A stretch of 64,000 bases of DNA, taken from assembly GCF_018100785.1 (NCBI RefSeq), contig NZ_JAGJEC010000002.1, positions 930,001 to 994,000 on the forward strand. The letters run 5' to 3'. The notes under the pieces are model-generated. The model did not search any database, was not told where the DNA came from, and was given only the letters and a program-made list of their open reading frames with translations. Position numbers and translations under genes: made by a program. This stretch comes from Maribacter sp. MMG018 (GTDB lineage: Bacteria > Bacteroidota > Bacteroidia > Flavobacteriales > Flavobacteriaceae). Below are positions 37,509-47,366 of the stretch, piece after piece (within the stretch, counting starts at the first letter, position 1; every line of letters starts with the position of its first letter).

Positions 37509-38729
37509 TCAAGAAAACCACGCTATAATTTCTTCCCCGATATGATCGTTTAGCTTATCATTATTCAAGATATTCAATTTACCGATCGCACATTTATGTT
37601 TTTCATCACCTTCAAAAGCGATAAACTCAGGTTCTATTGTTTCTATTGAAGGATATAACAAAAGTGCCTTAAAAGAAGTCCAATATTCGTTGTAAACATA
37701 CATCTGCCGAAGATCATGGGTAGATGGTTTACTAGCTCCTATATTCTTCCATTTTGTGTCTATTACGTAGGTTTCCCCCTCTTTATGAACGATAATGTCT
37801 GGCCTAATCTTTATACCGTTCCAAAACGGCCTTGATTCTTGGCCTTTAACCTCTAGACCTTCTGTCTGAAGTGTTTTTAGCTTGATCAAAACATATTCTT
37901 CCCATAAGTCATTCATATCAAATAGAAGGGCCAGCATGTTTTCTTTTCCACTTGAAATATTAGGAGCAAAATTTAATATAATGAGTCGGGCAATTTCCAA
38001 GGCCGTCCTATACGGTTCTGCTTTCCTGTTCACCGTTAATTTTTTAAATGTACTTGCGTTTACCACAATCCGGGAAACGTCAGGAAAATCGGCCTCTACC
38101 CTTTTATATTTAGAATATAGGTATGTTCCCGATGAAAATTGACCTATAATATCCAATGCCAATGATAAGATTTGATGTATTTGGTGGTTATGGTCATATA
38201 TTTGATGAGAGGTATAAAACCGTTCTTTATGTATAAGGTTTTGCCCAATGTGCTTAGCAAACACCAATTTGCCTTTTAATGCCTTTACATTTCCTGTTTT
38301 CTTACGGTATTGTTTTATCAATCCTTGCCGGACCAATAATTGCACCTCATTTAAAAACCATTCAAAATAAATGTCCAACAAATGAATCTGTTGCTTGTTG
38401 ACAATGGCCTGGCCCACCTTATTTACTTTTAGGCGTCTTGTAGCCCGAAGCATATCGATCAACACTTTTTGCCATAAAGCTTCATTGGACGAACCCCCAT
38501 CTATTTTGGGTAAAACCTCAATAGTTAGGCCATCTATCTGGATGACACCTACATATTGTGAGAATTTAATGCCTTTGTGCAATAGGGTAAAATACTCGTT
38601 GTTATGTAGCTGATTTAATTTAGCTAAGGCATTAAAATGCTTTTCTTCAAAAGAAACTCCATTATATTCCCGACCATAGTATAATTTACCATGTTCAAAG
38701 ACCTGTAATATGTTTTTACGCTTACTCAT
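37509..38729 (-). CDS. mcrC: McrC, nuclease subunit of McrBC-type restriction
   Basis: 406 residues. McrC partners the GTPase McrB to cut DNA containing modified cytosine (type IV restriction). The N-terminal domain (VIQIDGLTIEVLPKIDG) and the C-terminal PD-(D/E)xK nuclease (KIRPDIIVHKEGETYVIDTKWK, split at IVH) are present with Asp and DTKWK motif residues near 310-325. Its ATG overlaps the mcrB stop by 8 bp. Together with the type I locus it makes this part of the island a restriction cluster with opposing preferences: unmodified versus modified DNA. Confidence 0.9.
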   Translation of the reverse strand: MSKRKNILQVFEHGKLYYGREYNGVSFEEKHFNALAKLNQLHNNEYFTLLHKGIKFSQYVGVIQIDGLTIEVLPKIDGGSSNEALWQKVLIDMLRATRRLKVNKVGQAIVNKQQIHLLDIYFEWFLNEVQLLVRQGLIKQYRKKTGNVKALKGKLVFAKHIGQNLIHKERFYTSHQIYDHNHQIHQILSLALDIIGQFSSGTYLYSKYKRVEADFPDVSRIVVNASTFKKLTVNRKAEPYRTALEIARLIILNFAPNISSGKENMLALLFDMNDLWEEYVLIKLKTLQTEGLEVKGQESRPFWNGIKIRPDIIVHKEGETYVIDTKWKNIGASKPSTHDLRQMYVYNEYWTSFKALLLYPSIETIEPEFIAFEGDEKHKCAIGKLNILNNDKLNDHIGEEIIAWFS

Positions 38730-41541
38730 TAACGATGCCCAATAGCTGCCCTACAGCATCTTCTATATCATCAATGGAATCAATGAGCTCAAAGACCCTA
38801 TCATTCTCCGGCTCTTCAATATTCTTTAACTTAGGAAAGAGATTCTTCTTTGTTTCTTTTTCATTCACAAAACCTGGTCCCAATACCAAAGCTATTTTCT
38901 CATAATCGTTATAAAAATACTCTTGAAGTAACGGAATAATATTGTTTCTAAATACATTCAACAATCCATCAGTGTCATTACTGTTCAACTTAATAAAGTA
39001 CGAATGCCCAATGGTATGGTCTCGGTCCAATAAGGCCTCTACCCTATCATTAATGGTAGTAAGCAACTGTTCAAGATTAAAGCCATTAAACGTTATTTTC
39101 GATAACAGTGATGGGTTCGGCATTACTTCCTCAAACACAAAACGTCTTCTTAGGGCTGTATCCAAAGCCTCCACACTTCTATCGGCCGTGTTCATGGTGC
39201 CTATAATATATAAATTTGAGGGCACCCCAAATTCAGTTTTGGAATAGGGTAATTTTACCGTTACCTCTTCGGCCGCACCTAAACGTTTATCAGGTTCCAA
39301 TAAAGTAATTAATTCACCAAAAATTGCTGAAATATTGCCTCTGTTGATTTCATCAATTATTAAAACCCTGGAAGATTCAACTGTGTTACTTGATTTTTCT
39401 TCTTTAGCCTTTACATATTCCAATAAGGCCTTAAACATACTATCATATCCAAAGAGATATTTATCCCATTTAGTGGGTAGATTTTGATGTAGGTAGTCTC
39501 GGTTTGCAGAATTAAAATCATCTATCGAAATATTACCCGCCAAAAACTCAGAAACCAACTCATTAATAAAATCCAATGCCAGGTCTACAATTCCAGAATC
39601 TCGCTGTATTTTAAGAAGATACTTGTTTACCCCCACTATTTGATATTGGTTTCTAGAACCAAAAAAATCACCTGACTCGAACCATGAAGCCTTTTTACAG
39701 ATATCCTTAAAAATACCTGGCACCACCTTATACACCAATCCATCTTCTTTCTCCATAGGCTTAATGCCTTCTACAAAATCCTCATAGGACATACTTTGGT
39801 GAAAAGTGGTAAAAACAATTTGGCCTTCCTTTACTTTTTGCTCAAAAAGTTCCTTGACATCTTCCCGTTTTAAATTTTCTGTATCTACACCTAAGATATT
39901 CAAAGCTTTGCCCTTCGTTTTATATGTCTTTCCGGTACCAGGAGGGCCGTAAAGAATTTGGTTTAAAGGAATATTCATTTCAATTGTCGTATTAACCGCT
40001 TCATCACCATTTATAATTGCCATGAGGCGTTCATGATAAGTAGCATGTTCAGTTTCTAGTGAAGGATAACGAGAAATATCAGTAAGTGTTTTTACGACGA
40101 GATTATGACCCGCCTCCCAAGTACCTTTCTTTTTCCAATCAACTTTCCTGATATTTTTATATTCAGTTCTATTTTCATCATATATACAACCTGAGGTTAC
40201 GATACCATAACCCAAAAGTTTAGAAGTTCCCTTTTTAACGAAAACGACATCCCCGATTTGCATTTCATTTGCAAATTCGAATACGGCAGTTGCATCATTT
40301 TTCTTGGAACTATCTGTCTTAAACTTTTCTTGAAGGATTTTAACAATCTCTTCTTTTGAAGTGTATGATTTAAAGTTCCCTAAATAATCCCAACCCAAGG
40401 CCATTATACCTTCTTTATGGAACTCTTCCCATTTATTGGCCTTTTCTCCTGGTGAGTATATCCAATACTTAGTGCTATTATCCATGTAATTAATGATTGA
40501 ATAAATAAAATCTTGAGTTAGAATATTATAATCGTCCTCTTTGTATGAAGAACCGATTAATCTATTCTCATGAATATCCAATAGCTCCTTATCCTCTTTA
40601 AGTGAATTTTTGATTAACTCGCTAACTTCCTGATTAATAAATATCTGGCTCACAATATCACCCTTTTTTGGAGCATCTAATTTGAACTTTTTACAAAAAG
40701 ACTTAAGAACACTATATTTAAAAAGGAAGTATTTTGAGGGAGTATTAAATGACAATAATAAACCTATGGTCCTGCCATCTTGGTAATGCTGTTTATCAGA
40801 TGCCCCTTCTATTTTGTTTCTTTCATCCAATAACTCGTCCATTGCATTTTTATAGGCCAAAATCCTATCTTCTAATTGTTCATTTTCATTAAATAAATAG
40901 ACCAATGACGATTTTACTTTATCAGGATTTATTTTTGCAAATGATTTTAGCATGGATATGGGATAATAATTTTGGCTGCTCCACAAATTGCTATTGCCCG
41001 GAAATGATTGGTCAATCATTTCAACTAAATCATTCGATTTTAAATCCCAATGATCTTGAAAATTCTGGATGGCTTCCCATTTATAGATTTCATCATAATC
41101 GATAGAGTTAACGATTAAATCTTTATATTTCTCAATGTAAGGTTGTAACACTTTTCTTAAATCCATGTCTTTGTTGTCTTTTTCAGTGCTTTTTTCATAT
41201 GGACTTATGTAGCTCTTGATTTTCGAAAACACTTCATGCTCACTAAGATTATCGAAGTCGTTATAAACATCCAAAGAATATCCGCTAAGTTTTACCGGAT
41301 TGCCTCCATCATCTTTCCAACCTTCCCTTTCGGTTTCGGCAAAATAACCATCAAACGCATCTCTAGAGTTGTTTAAACTATTTCTGAATTGGGTAACAGA
41401 ACGTCCATTACTCAATTTATTATAGAAGATATTGTATGCATCTTTCCACTTAGATACATTTAATTGTTTTGGCGGATACTTCTTACCAAATCTAGACAAG
41501 TAGTATCCAACAATTACTAGTTCCTTTGACCGTTCTGCCAT
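38722..41541 (-). CDS. mcrB: McrB-type AAA+ GTPase with EVE-like domain
   Basis: 939 residues. The C-terminal half is an McrB AAA+ motor: Walker A LYGPPGTGKTYKTK (~528), IIDEINRGNISAIFGELITL (~726, McrB signature) and GTMNTADRSVEALDTALRRRF. Residues ~360-475 (STKYWIYSPGEKANKWEEF, MALGWDYLGNF, GDVVFVKKGTSKLLGYGIVT) form an EVE/PUA-like domain of the kind that reads modified bases. The first 350 residues are helical and unassigned. The modification recognised cannot be told from sequence; the EVE-like module suggests base-flipping recognition. Confidence 0.88.
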   Translation of the reverse strand: MAERSKELVIVGYYLSRFGKKYPPKQLNVSKWKDAYNIFYNKLSNGRSVTQFRNSLNNSRDAFDGYFAETEREGWKDDGGNPVKLSGYSLDVYNDFDNLSEHEVFSKIKSYISPYEKSTEKDNKDMDLRKVLQPYIEKYKDLIVNSIDYDEIYKWEAIQNFQDHWDLKSNDLVEMIDQSFPGNSNLWSSQNYYPISMLKSFAKINPDKVKSSLVYLFNENEQLEDRILAYKNAMDELLDERNKIEGASDKQHYQDGRTIGLLLSFNTPSKYFLFKYSVLKSFCKKFKLDAPKKGDIVSQIFINQEVSELIKNSLKEDKELLDIHENRLIGSSYKEDDYNILTQDFIYSIINYMDNSTKYWIYSPGEKANKWEEFHKEGIMALGWDYLGNFKSYTSKEEIVKILQEKFKTDSSKKNDATAVFEFANEMQIGDVVFVKKGTSKLLGYGIVTSGCIYDENRTEYKNIRKVDWKKKGTWEAGHNLVVKTLTDISRYPSLETEHATYHERLMAIINGDEAVNTTIEMNIPLNQILYGPPGTGKTYKTKGKALNILGVDTENLKREDVKELFEQKVKEGQIVFTTFHQSMSYEDFVEGIKPMEKEDGLVYKVVPGIFKDICKKASWFESGDFFGSRNQYQIVGVNKYLLKIQRDSGIVDLALDFINELVSEFLAGNISIDDFNSANRDYLHQNLPTKWDKYLFGYDSMFKALLEYVKAKEEKSSNTVESSRVLIIDEINRGNISAIFGELITLLEPDKRLGAAEEVTVKLPYSKTEFGVPSNLYIIGTMNTADRSVEALDTALRRRFVFEEVMPNPSLLSKITFNGFNLEQLLTTINDRVEALLDRDHTIGHSYFIKLNSNDTDGLLNVFRNNIIPLLQEYFYNDYEKIALVLGPGFVNEKETKKNLFPKLKNIEEPENDRVFELIDSIDDIEDAVGQLLGIVNE

Positions 41542-41965
41542 TTCTTAATATATTTTAAAATCTACTTTTCAATAATCTTTCTATATGTCTCTTGATACTT
41601 TTTGTTTTGATTATCCTAAGCTTTGACATGTTTTTGATTGTCGCAGAGATTTCAATATTTAAAGGGATTGTAACTTCCCATTCTGAACGTCCTAAAAAAC
41701 TCAGTCTATTCAATCAATTGCTTACTCCCCTCTAGTATTCCATAATCTAAACCCGTTAAAAGTATTTTTCGATCAAATTATTCCTACAAGGTCTAGAACT
41801 CATACCGTCCCATGATTATATCTCTACTTCAGTTTTATAAAAAAGCATTCAATTTCAAACACTTAATCTTTGAACGAAAATGAATCGAACTCTTTCTTTT
41901 TAAATGTTGTGGACAATGTTCCAGCGTTGGGTTGGTAGTTATTGTTTTTGTTGGGTTATTTGTTA
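41542..41965. other. Intergenic region upstream of mcrB
   Basis: 424 bp, AT-rich. It should hold the mcrB promoter on the minus strand, but no consensus match was found. No coding frame of note. Confidence 0.4.
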
Positions 41966-42460
41966 TTATTCTTCTTTTTTTATGAATTCTCCCTTGAAGT
42001 TGTATACACTTCCATCTACATAGAACAACTCCTCATCGTCAAAATGTTGTATTTTATTAAATATTGGCTCTAGAATATAATCGCCATATCTATTAATGAC
42101 GCTCATTTTCCAATCATCATTAGCCACTGAATAGTAGGCACTATCATTTTCGCCTAAACCAAAACCAGTAAACATTACTACAAATAATTCTACTTCGGGT
42201 ATGTAATGATGGATTTCTTTAATTCCTTTTTTAACCAAGTCACCATCTTTTGAAACAATTGCAAAATGTTCTGTACTATCCCATTCATAATACATAAGTT
42301 CCAAATAGCTCTTATCTTCTCCCAACCATTCACATTCAGTCACAGTTGCGTTTAACAGTTTTTCTAAATCTATTAAAATTGTACCATTGTTTTTATTAAG
42401 CTTATATTTCGTTACTTCATCACCTTCTACAATTTCTTGGTAGGTTATTATTTCTGTCAT
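41966..42460 (-). CDS. Hypothetical acidic protein with WG-like repeat segment
   Basis: 164 residues, acidic, no signal peptide. The C-terminal part (SVINRYGDYILEPIFNKIQ, then HFDDEELFYVDG) resembles WG beta repeats, which are common in Bacteroidota proteins of unknown role. The N-terminal half is mostly beta. It ends in KKEE. It is 48 bp downstream of the phospholipase-D-like gene and may be cotranscribed with it. No function is assigned. Confidence 0.5.
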   Translation of the reverse strand: MTEIITYQEIVEGDEVTKYKLNKNNGTILIDLEKLLNATVTECEWLGEDKSYLELMYYEWDSTEHFAIVSKDGDLVKKGIKEIHHYIPEVELFVVMFTGFGLGENDSAYYSVANDDWKMSVINRYGDYILEPIFNKIQHFDDEELFYVDGSVYNFKGEFIKKEE

Positions 42461-42508
42461 CGAGCGTTTTTAATTATTTTGGAATAGTAATTATTCGGTA
42501 CAACTAAT

Positions 42509-43423
42509 TTATAATAATTCGACCAAAGACTGTGGGTAAACAATCCATTTATCCCCTTTAGCATTCTCTTTATATTTAATTCCTACCGACTTACCATTTA
42601 CAGTTATAGTTGTCTTATCCACAACATATCCATTTGCTATCATAACCTCTATGACTTCAGCATAAGATCTTCCCTTTAACTTTCCAAGATTTGTTGCAGA
42701 AAGAAGTTTGCTTTTTGTTTTGGGTGGAGACATTTCAAGTGTGGTTTTAGTTGCATTGCCTTCAATTAGCCTTTCAAATTCTTCTCTACTAGGTCTTTCT
42801 GTATGTTCAATCTCATCTACAAAGGTTTTGTCCATAAATTCAAAAACGTTCCTTTTCGATTTGAGCCCCCCACTTAATAATTCATCTGTAAGATCTAAAA
42901 GAGTTTCAGAGCCTACATAATCTTTTGCTATTAAAAACTTCTTTTTATAATTAGGTCTACGTATAAAAATGGTGTGATTTTCCGATAAAATCTTCATGGT
43001 TTCCTCCCATGCTTCCTTATCAATGCCTGAACCTCCCAAAAGTGAGGTTTCACTAATAACACCAAATTCCACATTATTTTCAAATGAATAATCATACAAG
43101 TTAATGGATGTAATTATGCCTTTTTTTTCATTCGAATAGTATTTAGCATGTAGATTGGGAATAAAAACAATGGAAATATTTGGAAAATCCTTGAAGTAGT
43201 CTAAATCTTCTTTTTTCAAGCTCCGCTGAGGATTTTTCTCGTTTTTTCCAAAGGCAATAATAATATGTAGTTCTGAATTTTTCTTATGATTCTCGAAAAG
43301 AGCCTTTTTAAAATAATCATCTAGTTTAATGTAAGGTGAAACAATCAGTAGTTGCTTCTTTGCCTTGTGAATGATTTCATAAACTTCTTCTTTTAGCTGT
43401 TTTCCAGTAATGAACTTAGCCAT
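42509..43423 (-). CDS. Phospholipase-D-like nuclease domain protein
   Basis: 304 residues. Residues ~1-150 form a single PLD-like domain: KQLLIVSPYIKLDDYFK, then the HKD-type block NLHAKYYSNEKKGIITSINL with His-x-Lys and a later Asn, then NNVEFGVI. One HKD motif per chain suggests dimerisation, as in Nuc and BfiI-type enzymes. The C-terminus (LSATNLGKLKGRSYAEVIEV, MIANGYV) resembles a small winged-helix or phage-type DNA-binding module. A DNA nuclease in defence is plausible; the target is unknown. Confidence 0.65.
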   Translation of the reverse strand: MAKFITGKQLKEEVYEIIHKAKKQLLIVSPYIKLDDYFKKALFENHKKNSELHIIIAFGKNEKNPQRSLKKEDLDYFKDFPNISIVFIPNLHAKYYSNEKKGIITSINLYDYSFENNVEFGVISETSLLGGSGIDKEAWEETMKILSENHTIFIRRPNYKKKFLIAKDYVGSETLLDLTDELLSGGLKSKRNVFEFMDKTFVDEIEHTERPSREEFERLIEGNATKTTLEMSPPKTKSKLLSATNLGKLKGRSYAEVIEVMIANGYVVDKTTITVNGKSVGIKYKENAKGDKWIVYPQSLVELL

Positions 43424-43657
43424 TATATCAAATAATTAAATATGTTTTTTTAATAAGGTTTGATCAAAAAATTGGTTAGGATGTTATGGACATCCTTTCA
43501 TCTTTAACTTCTACAGTACAACATTTTAATTTCAAATAACAATATATTGTTCACTTAAAATCATTGATTATTTTCGATTATTTATAGCAACTAAAATTAA
43601 AATAATTATTCTTTTGAAGGCAAATCTTACGACAAACACCTTAGATAATGGTTTAAT

Positions 43658-43792
43658 TTAAATGCCTATTCTTAATAAAAAAGGTGAATATCCAAACAAA
43701 CGCCAATGCAACATAGCACCTTTAACTCCTGCAGATTTACAGATTTCCGTAAATGCTTCTATTTTTTCCAATAAAACCGTATCAATTACCAT
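43658..43792 (-). CDS. Possible 44-residue ORF downstream of a TACGG array
   Basis: ATG at 43792, stop at 43658. Reads MVIDTVLLEKIEAFTEICKS followed by AGVKGAMLHWRLFGYSPFLL and RIGI. It could be the helical N-terminus of a decayed regulator or a small peptide. It is supported mainly by its position just downstream (minus strand) of seven TACGG repeats. Weak call. Confidence 0.25.
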   Translation of the reverse strand: MVIDTVLLEKIEAFTEICKSAGVKGAMLHWRLFGYSPFLLRIGI

Positions 43793-43808
43793 AGTTATTT
43801 ATGAAACA

Positions 43809-43969
43809 TACGGTATATCGTAGCATCAATAAATATAAAGTATACGGTGTCCCCTGTCGCCTTTTTTGGCATACCACACCTCACCTGCGGTCTTGCCCAA
43901 TAAAACTACGGTATACCTTACGGTCTTTCCCATAATTTAAACATACGGAGACTACGGACACAACTACGG
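43809..43969. repeat. Cluster of seven TACGG/CCGTA motifs
   Basis: Exact TACGG at 43809, 43843, 43907, 43919, 43944, 43953 and 43965, all on the same strand within 161 bp, plus one near-match (TGCGG). Far more than expected by chance for a pentamer in AT-rich DNA. The flank 43950-44015 also resembles 58555-58625 beside the att repeat. It may be an iteron-like protein-binding array. Confidence 0.55.
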
Positions 43970-44046
43970 CCCTATTAAAAATAGTTAAGTGATACATTCT
44001 TTTTTAATTGATTAAGATTCAAAAAAAACCGTATTCGTCAATAAAC

Positions 44047-46011
44047 TTAATCAGCAACAAGGTCATATTTGAAATGTTCATAGACCATGACCATGGCCAA
44101 GGTATCCAATTCGCAGTATTTTAATAGGGCACTGGTAATCTCAGCACGTTCCTGTTGATCCATATCTGTATATTGTAACTTGGCATAAGCGGTCAGTGCC
44201 GCACCACCGTCTGCGATACCTTCCAGTTCCGAGATTGTATTCTCTAATTCCAACATACTCCAACCATCGAATAAGGGAGGCAACATTTTATACGGGTTCA
44301 ATATGGCACCCCCATCTTTTCGAAGCCATATATGACCTGGTTCAAAATTGGTACTACTTACATTTATGGTTCCGATAGGCTTGCTATATTTTTCTTGCAA
44401 ATAAGAACTAGTGTTTAAACTGGCCGGTAAAATGGCCTTGATACTGTTGGATCCTTTTGTAAGGGGGTTATAATAATAATCTTTGACCACCTTGTTTAGA
44501 TCAACCATACTACGATCCCCGACCCACTGTTCAACGTTGTCTTTTGTAGCCGTGGAAATGGATTTTAAAAAGGATATCAGCTCGTGGGCATCAGCTTCAC
44601 TACTGGATATTAACTGGGCGATAATCGCGTTGACAATCGTGTTTTCATGGGCTGCGAACCTAAATATGGTTCCCTGGTCTTTGGAAAGGGCCTTTTGCAA
44701 AGCACGGGCAAATTCAAAATTGGGAAACTCCCCAGGGCTATTGTTTATATATTGGCTCTTGTGTTCAACACTGCCATCTTCATTCAATTGATGATGCGAA
44801 AACTGAAAAGCTACTTGCTCATAAGGTCTTCTGCCCTTCGTAAAAGGAAGCGCTACAGTACTCGTTTCAAAATCTATGAAATGTAGTGGATATTGCCATT
44901 TGCCCATTTCTTGTTTTAATTCCTCCCGGAGCACAAAAACGGTGTCGTCATTTTGTTGGGCCTTTTGTATTTGGAGCCATTGCCGCTCGGAAGCCGACAA
45001 TTTCCCCGGTTCCACTTTTATGTTGATTTCCTCCTCCGTAAGGTCATCCATCAACAAGCGGTTCTCTTCCATCAGGTTTTTCCCCCTAAAATTCCATATT
45101 TCAAAGGCATTGGGCCTATCAAAATCTTTATCTGCCCATTGATGCTGCTTTTTAAAACAATATTTAAAGCCAGATTTCAATCCTTCTTTTTCCTGTTCTT
45201 TCGTGGTTTTAAATTCGCAATTTTTACAACTGCCGAATTGTGTAGGCCAATTCAGGTACTTATTTTCTTGATATGCTTTTTTAAAAAGCTCTACCGACTG
45301 TTCAAAGTTCAGATTATCAAAATACGAATACTCACCGGTTATAATTCCATTAATCAACCTATCAACATTGATTTCCGAAAGAACGGAACCCCCAATTTCA
45401 TCAATGGAAGAAATACCTGTAACAACATCGGTTCGTGGGTTCCCATTTTTAGGTATTCTGAACAATTGGTTCAGACCGTCCACTTTTGCCGTTTTTGTTT
45501 TGTCGGCCATCATAAGATAGGCCTCGAAGGTAAATTGTGGAAATGCTTGTTGTGCGACATATTTCTGGAAGGCCAAATCGAACAAATAGGATTTCCATCC
45601 ACTTTTAATACTTCCTCTTTTTCCCAAAAACAAATATTCATCGTCGGGATCAAATGATTTGGCCTTTACCTCAATGAGTTTGATATGGTTTCCTTTTTTT
45701 GAAAGGATATCGGTACGGATAAAAAGACCTTCGTGTCCAAAGGCGGCTTCATATATGGAAACAGTTTCTTTTTCCAAATAAATTCGCGTAAGATCCGTGG
45801 CCCGATCGTACTCATAATTTGCCGTATCGATAAAGACTCCATTGGGATAGTGTAAACGGGCCAAAGCCTCAACCTGAAACCCACCTTTTGCCAAAGCCTC
45901 TAAAAAGGAATCGTCCATTCGCTGATCGGCATATTCCCTTTTAGAAGTGAAGAACAATTTATTGGGACATTCCAACCCTAACTTGAAGCGGGATTTGGTT
46001 AAGGGTTTCAT
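44047..46011 (-). CDS. DUF2779 protein: Cas4-like nuclease plus DEDD exonuclease
   Basis: 654 residues. The N-terminal third is Cas4/PD-(D/E)xK-like: Cys15 in GLECPNKLFF, the Asp/Glu-Lys site in LIEVKAKSF, and a late Cys group (SCKNCEFK, FKYC) that with Cys15 could hold a 4Fe-4S cluster. The C-terminal half carries DUF2779, a DEDD-type fold: LHFIDFETSTVALPF, FAAHENTIVNAI and a last Asp in KYCELDTLAMV. Such proteins are found in defence islands and are predicted DNA-end-processing nucleases. It is GC-richer than its neighbours, suggesting separate origin. Confidence 0.78.
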   Translation of the reverse strand: MKPLTKSRFKLGLECPNKLFFTSKREYADQRMDDSFLEALAKGGFQVEALARLHYPNGVFIDTANYEYDRATDLTRIYLEKETVSIYEAAFGHEGLFIRTDILSKKGNHIKLIEVKAKSFDPDDEYLFLGKRGSIKSGWKSYLFDLAFQKYVAQQAFPQFTFEAYLMMADKTKTAKVDGLNQLFRIPKNGNPRTDVVTGISSIDEIGGSVLSEINVDRLINGIITGEYSYFDNLNFEQSVELFKKAYQENKYLNWPTQFGSCKNCEFKTTKEQEKEGLKSGFKYCFKKQHQWADKDFDRPNAFEIWNFRGKNLMEENRLLMDDLTEEEINIKVEPGKLSASERQWLQIQKAQQNDDTVFVLREELKQEMGKWQYPLHFIDFETSTVALPFTKGRRPYEQVAFQFSHHQLNEDGSVEHKSQYINNSPGEFPNFEFARALQKALSKDQGTIFRFAAHENTIVNAIIAQLISSSEADAHELISFLKSISTATKDNVEQWVGDRSMVDLNKVVKDYYYNPLTKGSNSIKAILPASLNTSSYLQEKYSKPIGTINVSSTNFEPGHIWLRKDGGAILNPYKMLPPLFDGWSMLELENTISELEGIADGGAALTAYAKLQYTDMDQQERAEITSALLKYCELDTLAMVMVYEHFKYDLVAD

Positions 46012-46096
46012 ATAGATTCAACCATCTTTTTTACATTTAAACATGGGGCTAGTTTTTGAACATTAGGTATTCTACTATCCGTATAGAAGATAGATT

Positions 46097-46657
46097 TCAT
46101 TTTTTTATTTTATGTAACCAATCTTCTAACATATAATCATATTTTTTTTCTCCTTTTGGTACTTTAGCCGCCATACTTGGGGACGTGAGACTTATAATTG
46201 GTCCAATTTTATCGATTTCAACATTCCAATTTTTAATGATAGGTCCCTTGCCCCACGTGGAATAAAGCCTTACACCAGGATTTTTTTTGATTACTTCTAT
46301 TATATTGGTTGTGTTATGTTCTCTTTCTATTGTGTTATTAATGATTTTGGAATCTGAATAACCTTTACCCGTAATCAAAGAAATGTCTTCATTGATAACC
46401 TTTACAGATTTAATCATATCCATACAGGCTATTTTATGCTTTTTTAATTTCGTTAAAAATTGATCAAATTCTTTTGGGTTAAATTCATCTTTAAAAATTT
46501 CACTTAATAATTTCCATGTTTGATTTCTATTTCGACCATAAAAATAATTGACCTCTTCACCTCCTTCAGGGTTAAAAGTGCCTAAAAACAAGTGTTTGAT
46601 TTCCCATTTAGGTATAAAAAAATCTTTACTTAATAATTGGTGATTAACAATTTTCAT
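46097..46657 (-). CDS. Uracil-DNA-glycosylase-superfamily-like protein
   Basis: 186 residues. The sequence LFLGTFNPEGGEEVNYFYGR followed by NRNQTWKLLSEIF fits motif 1 of Mug/UDG-like folds (GxxPG...YY..N.FW), and SLTSPSMAAKVP fits the C-terminal Ser-Pro-Ser loop. The catalytic Asp/Asn of classical UDGs is not obvious (Asn at TFNP is the candidate). It may excise or bind modified bases. Its ATG follows the 230-residue gene by 12 bp. Confidence 0.55.
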   Translation of the reverse strand: MKIVNHQLLSKDFFIPKWEIKHLFLGTFNPEGGEEVNYFYGRNRNQTWKLLSEIFKDEFNPKEFDQFLTKLKKHKIACMDMIKSVKVINEDISLITGKGYSDSKIINNTIEREHNTTNIIEVIKKNPGVRLYSTWGKGPIIKNWNVEIDKIGPIISLTSPSMAAKVPKGEKKYDYMLEDWLHKIKK

Positions 46658-46669
46658 TTTTTTTGTTTT

Positions 46670-47362
46670 TTATTTTAAACTCTCTAATACCTCTTGTAGT
46701 TGGCCGCTCCAAAAGAATTGTTCGCCATCTACTTTTCTGTTCAGCGAAAAACCAATTAAGAGGTGTTTTTTATAATATAATTTGGTCACCCTAAAATCTT
46801 TCATGGCGACTATCGCATTCCATTTTTTGGAATACTCATTTTTTATCTGTTTAAACTGTCTGGTTGTACATACATGATCCAATCGCAGGTCTGAAAAAGT
46901 AGTACTATCCAAACAATACATGTTGTTCATAAAAGGCTCAGCTATCTCTGTATTCGCAAACCTTTTGAAAATTTTAAATTCCTTGGGGGAGATAATGGAA
47001 TTTTTTTCTTTTATAATTCTAGCAACCACTTTATGAACGGTTGAAACAGATATTTCATCGGCACATTCCACTGTGCCCGATTTCAGAATCAGTCCTTTAT
47101 AAAACGGTCTTATTTTTAAATTTAGTACATGGTCGCCATATAAAATTCCAGCTAATGTGTCATTTTCATAGATTACATGGATTCTTTTTATGTTTCTTTC
47201 CTTATGTTCATCTTCCAAACCAAACAACTGAATAAGTATTTCTTTAAACCCTATATCACCGCCCCCACATTCTTTAATTAAATCTTTGGCATTTTCATGA
47301 GCAATATCTCGAAAGTCGACTACCTTAAATGCTTCCAAGGAGTCGTATAACAATTTCCACAT
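46670..47362 (-). CDS. Hypothetical protein
   Basis: 230 residues, soluble, no recognised family. Alternating beta strands and helices (RIHVIYENDTLAGILYGDHVL, split at TLA; LYYKKHLLIGFSLNRKVDG) end with FWSGQLQEVLESLK. It is preceded by 4 bp by a 59-residue membrane-protein ORF and followed closely by the UDG-like gene, so the three probably form one transcript with it in the middle. No function can be assigned. Confidence 0.55.
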   Translation of the reverse strand: MWKLLYDSLEAFKVVDFRDIAHENAKDLIKECGGGDIGFKEILIQLFGLEDEHKERNIKRIHVIYENDTLAGILYGDHVLNLKIRPFYKGLILKSGTVECADEISVSTVHKVVARIIKEKNSIISPKEFKIFKRFANTEIAEPFMNNMYCLDSTTFSDLRLDHVCTTRQFKQIKNEYSKKWNAIVAMKDFRVTKLYYKKHLLIGFSLNRKVDGEQFFWSGQLQEVLESLK

Positions 47363-47366
47363 ACTG

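Noticed and set aside
43793-44020. CRISPR array
   Set aside because: Repeats are only 5 bp and spacing is irregular; no CRISPR-like repeat-spacer structure occurs anywhere in the window.
44953-45657. 234-codon frame on the plus strand
   Set aside because: Antisense to the DUF2779 gene; Cys/Phe/Ile-rich composition typical of a shadow frame.
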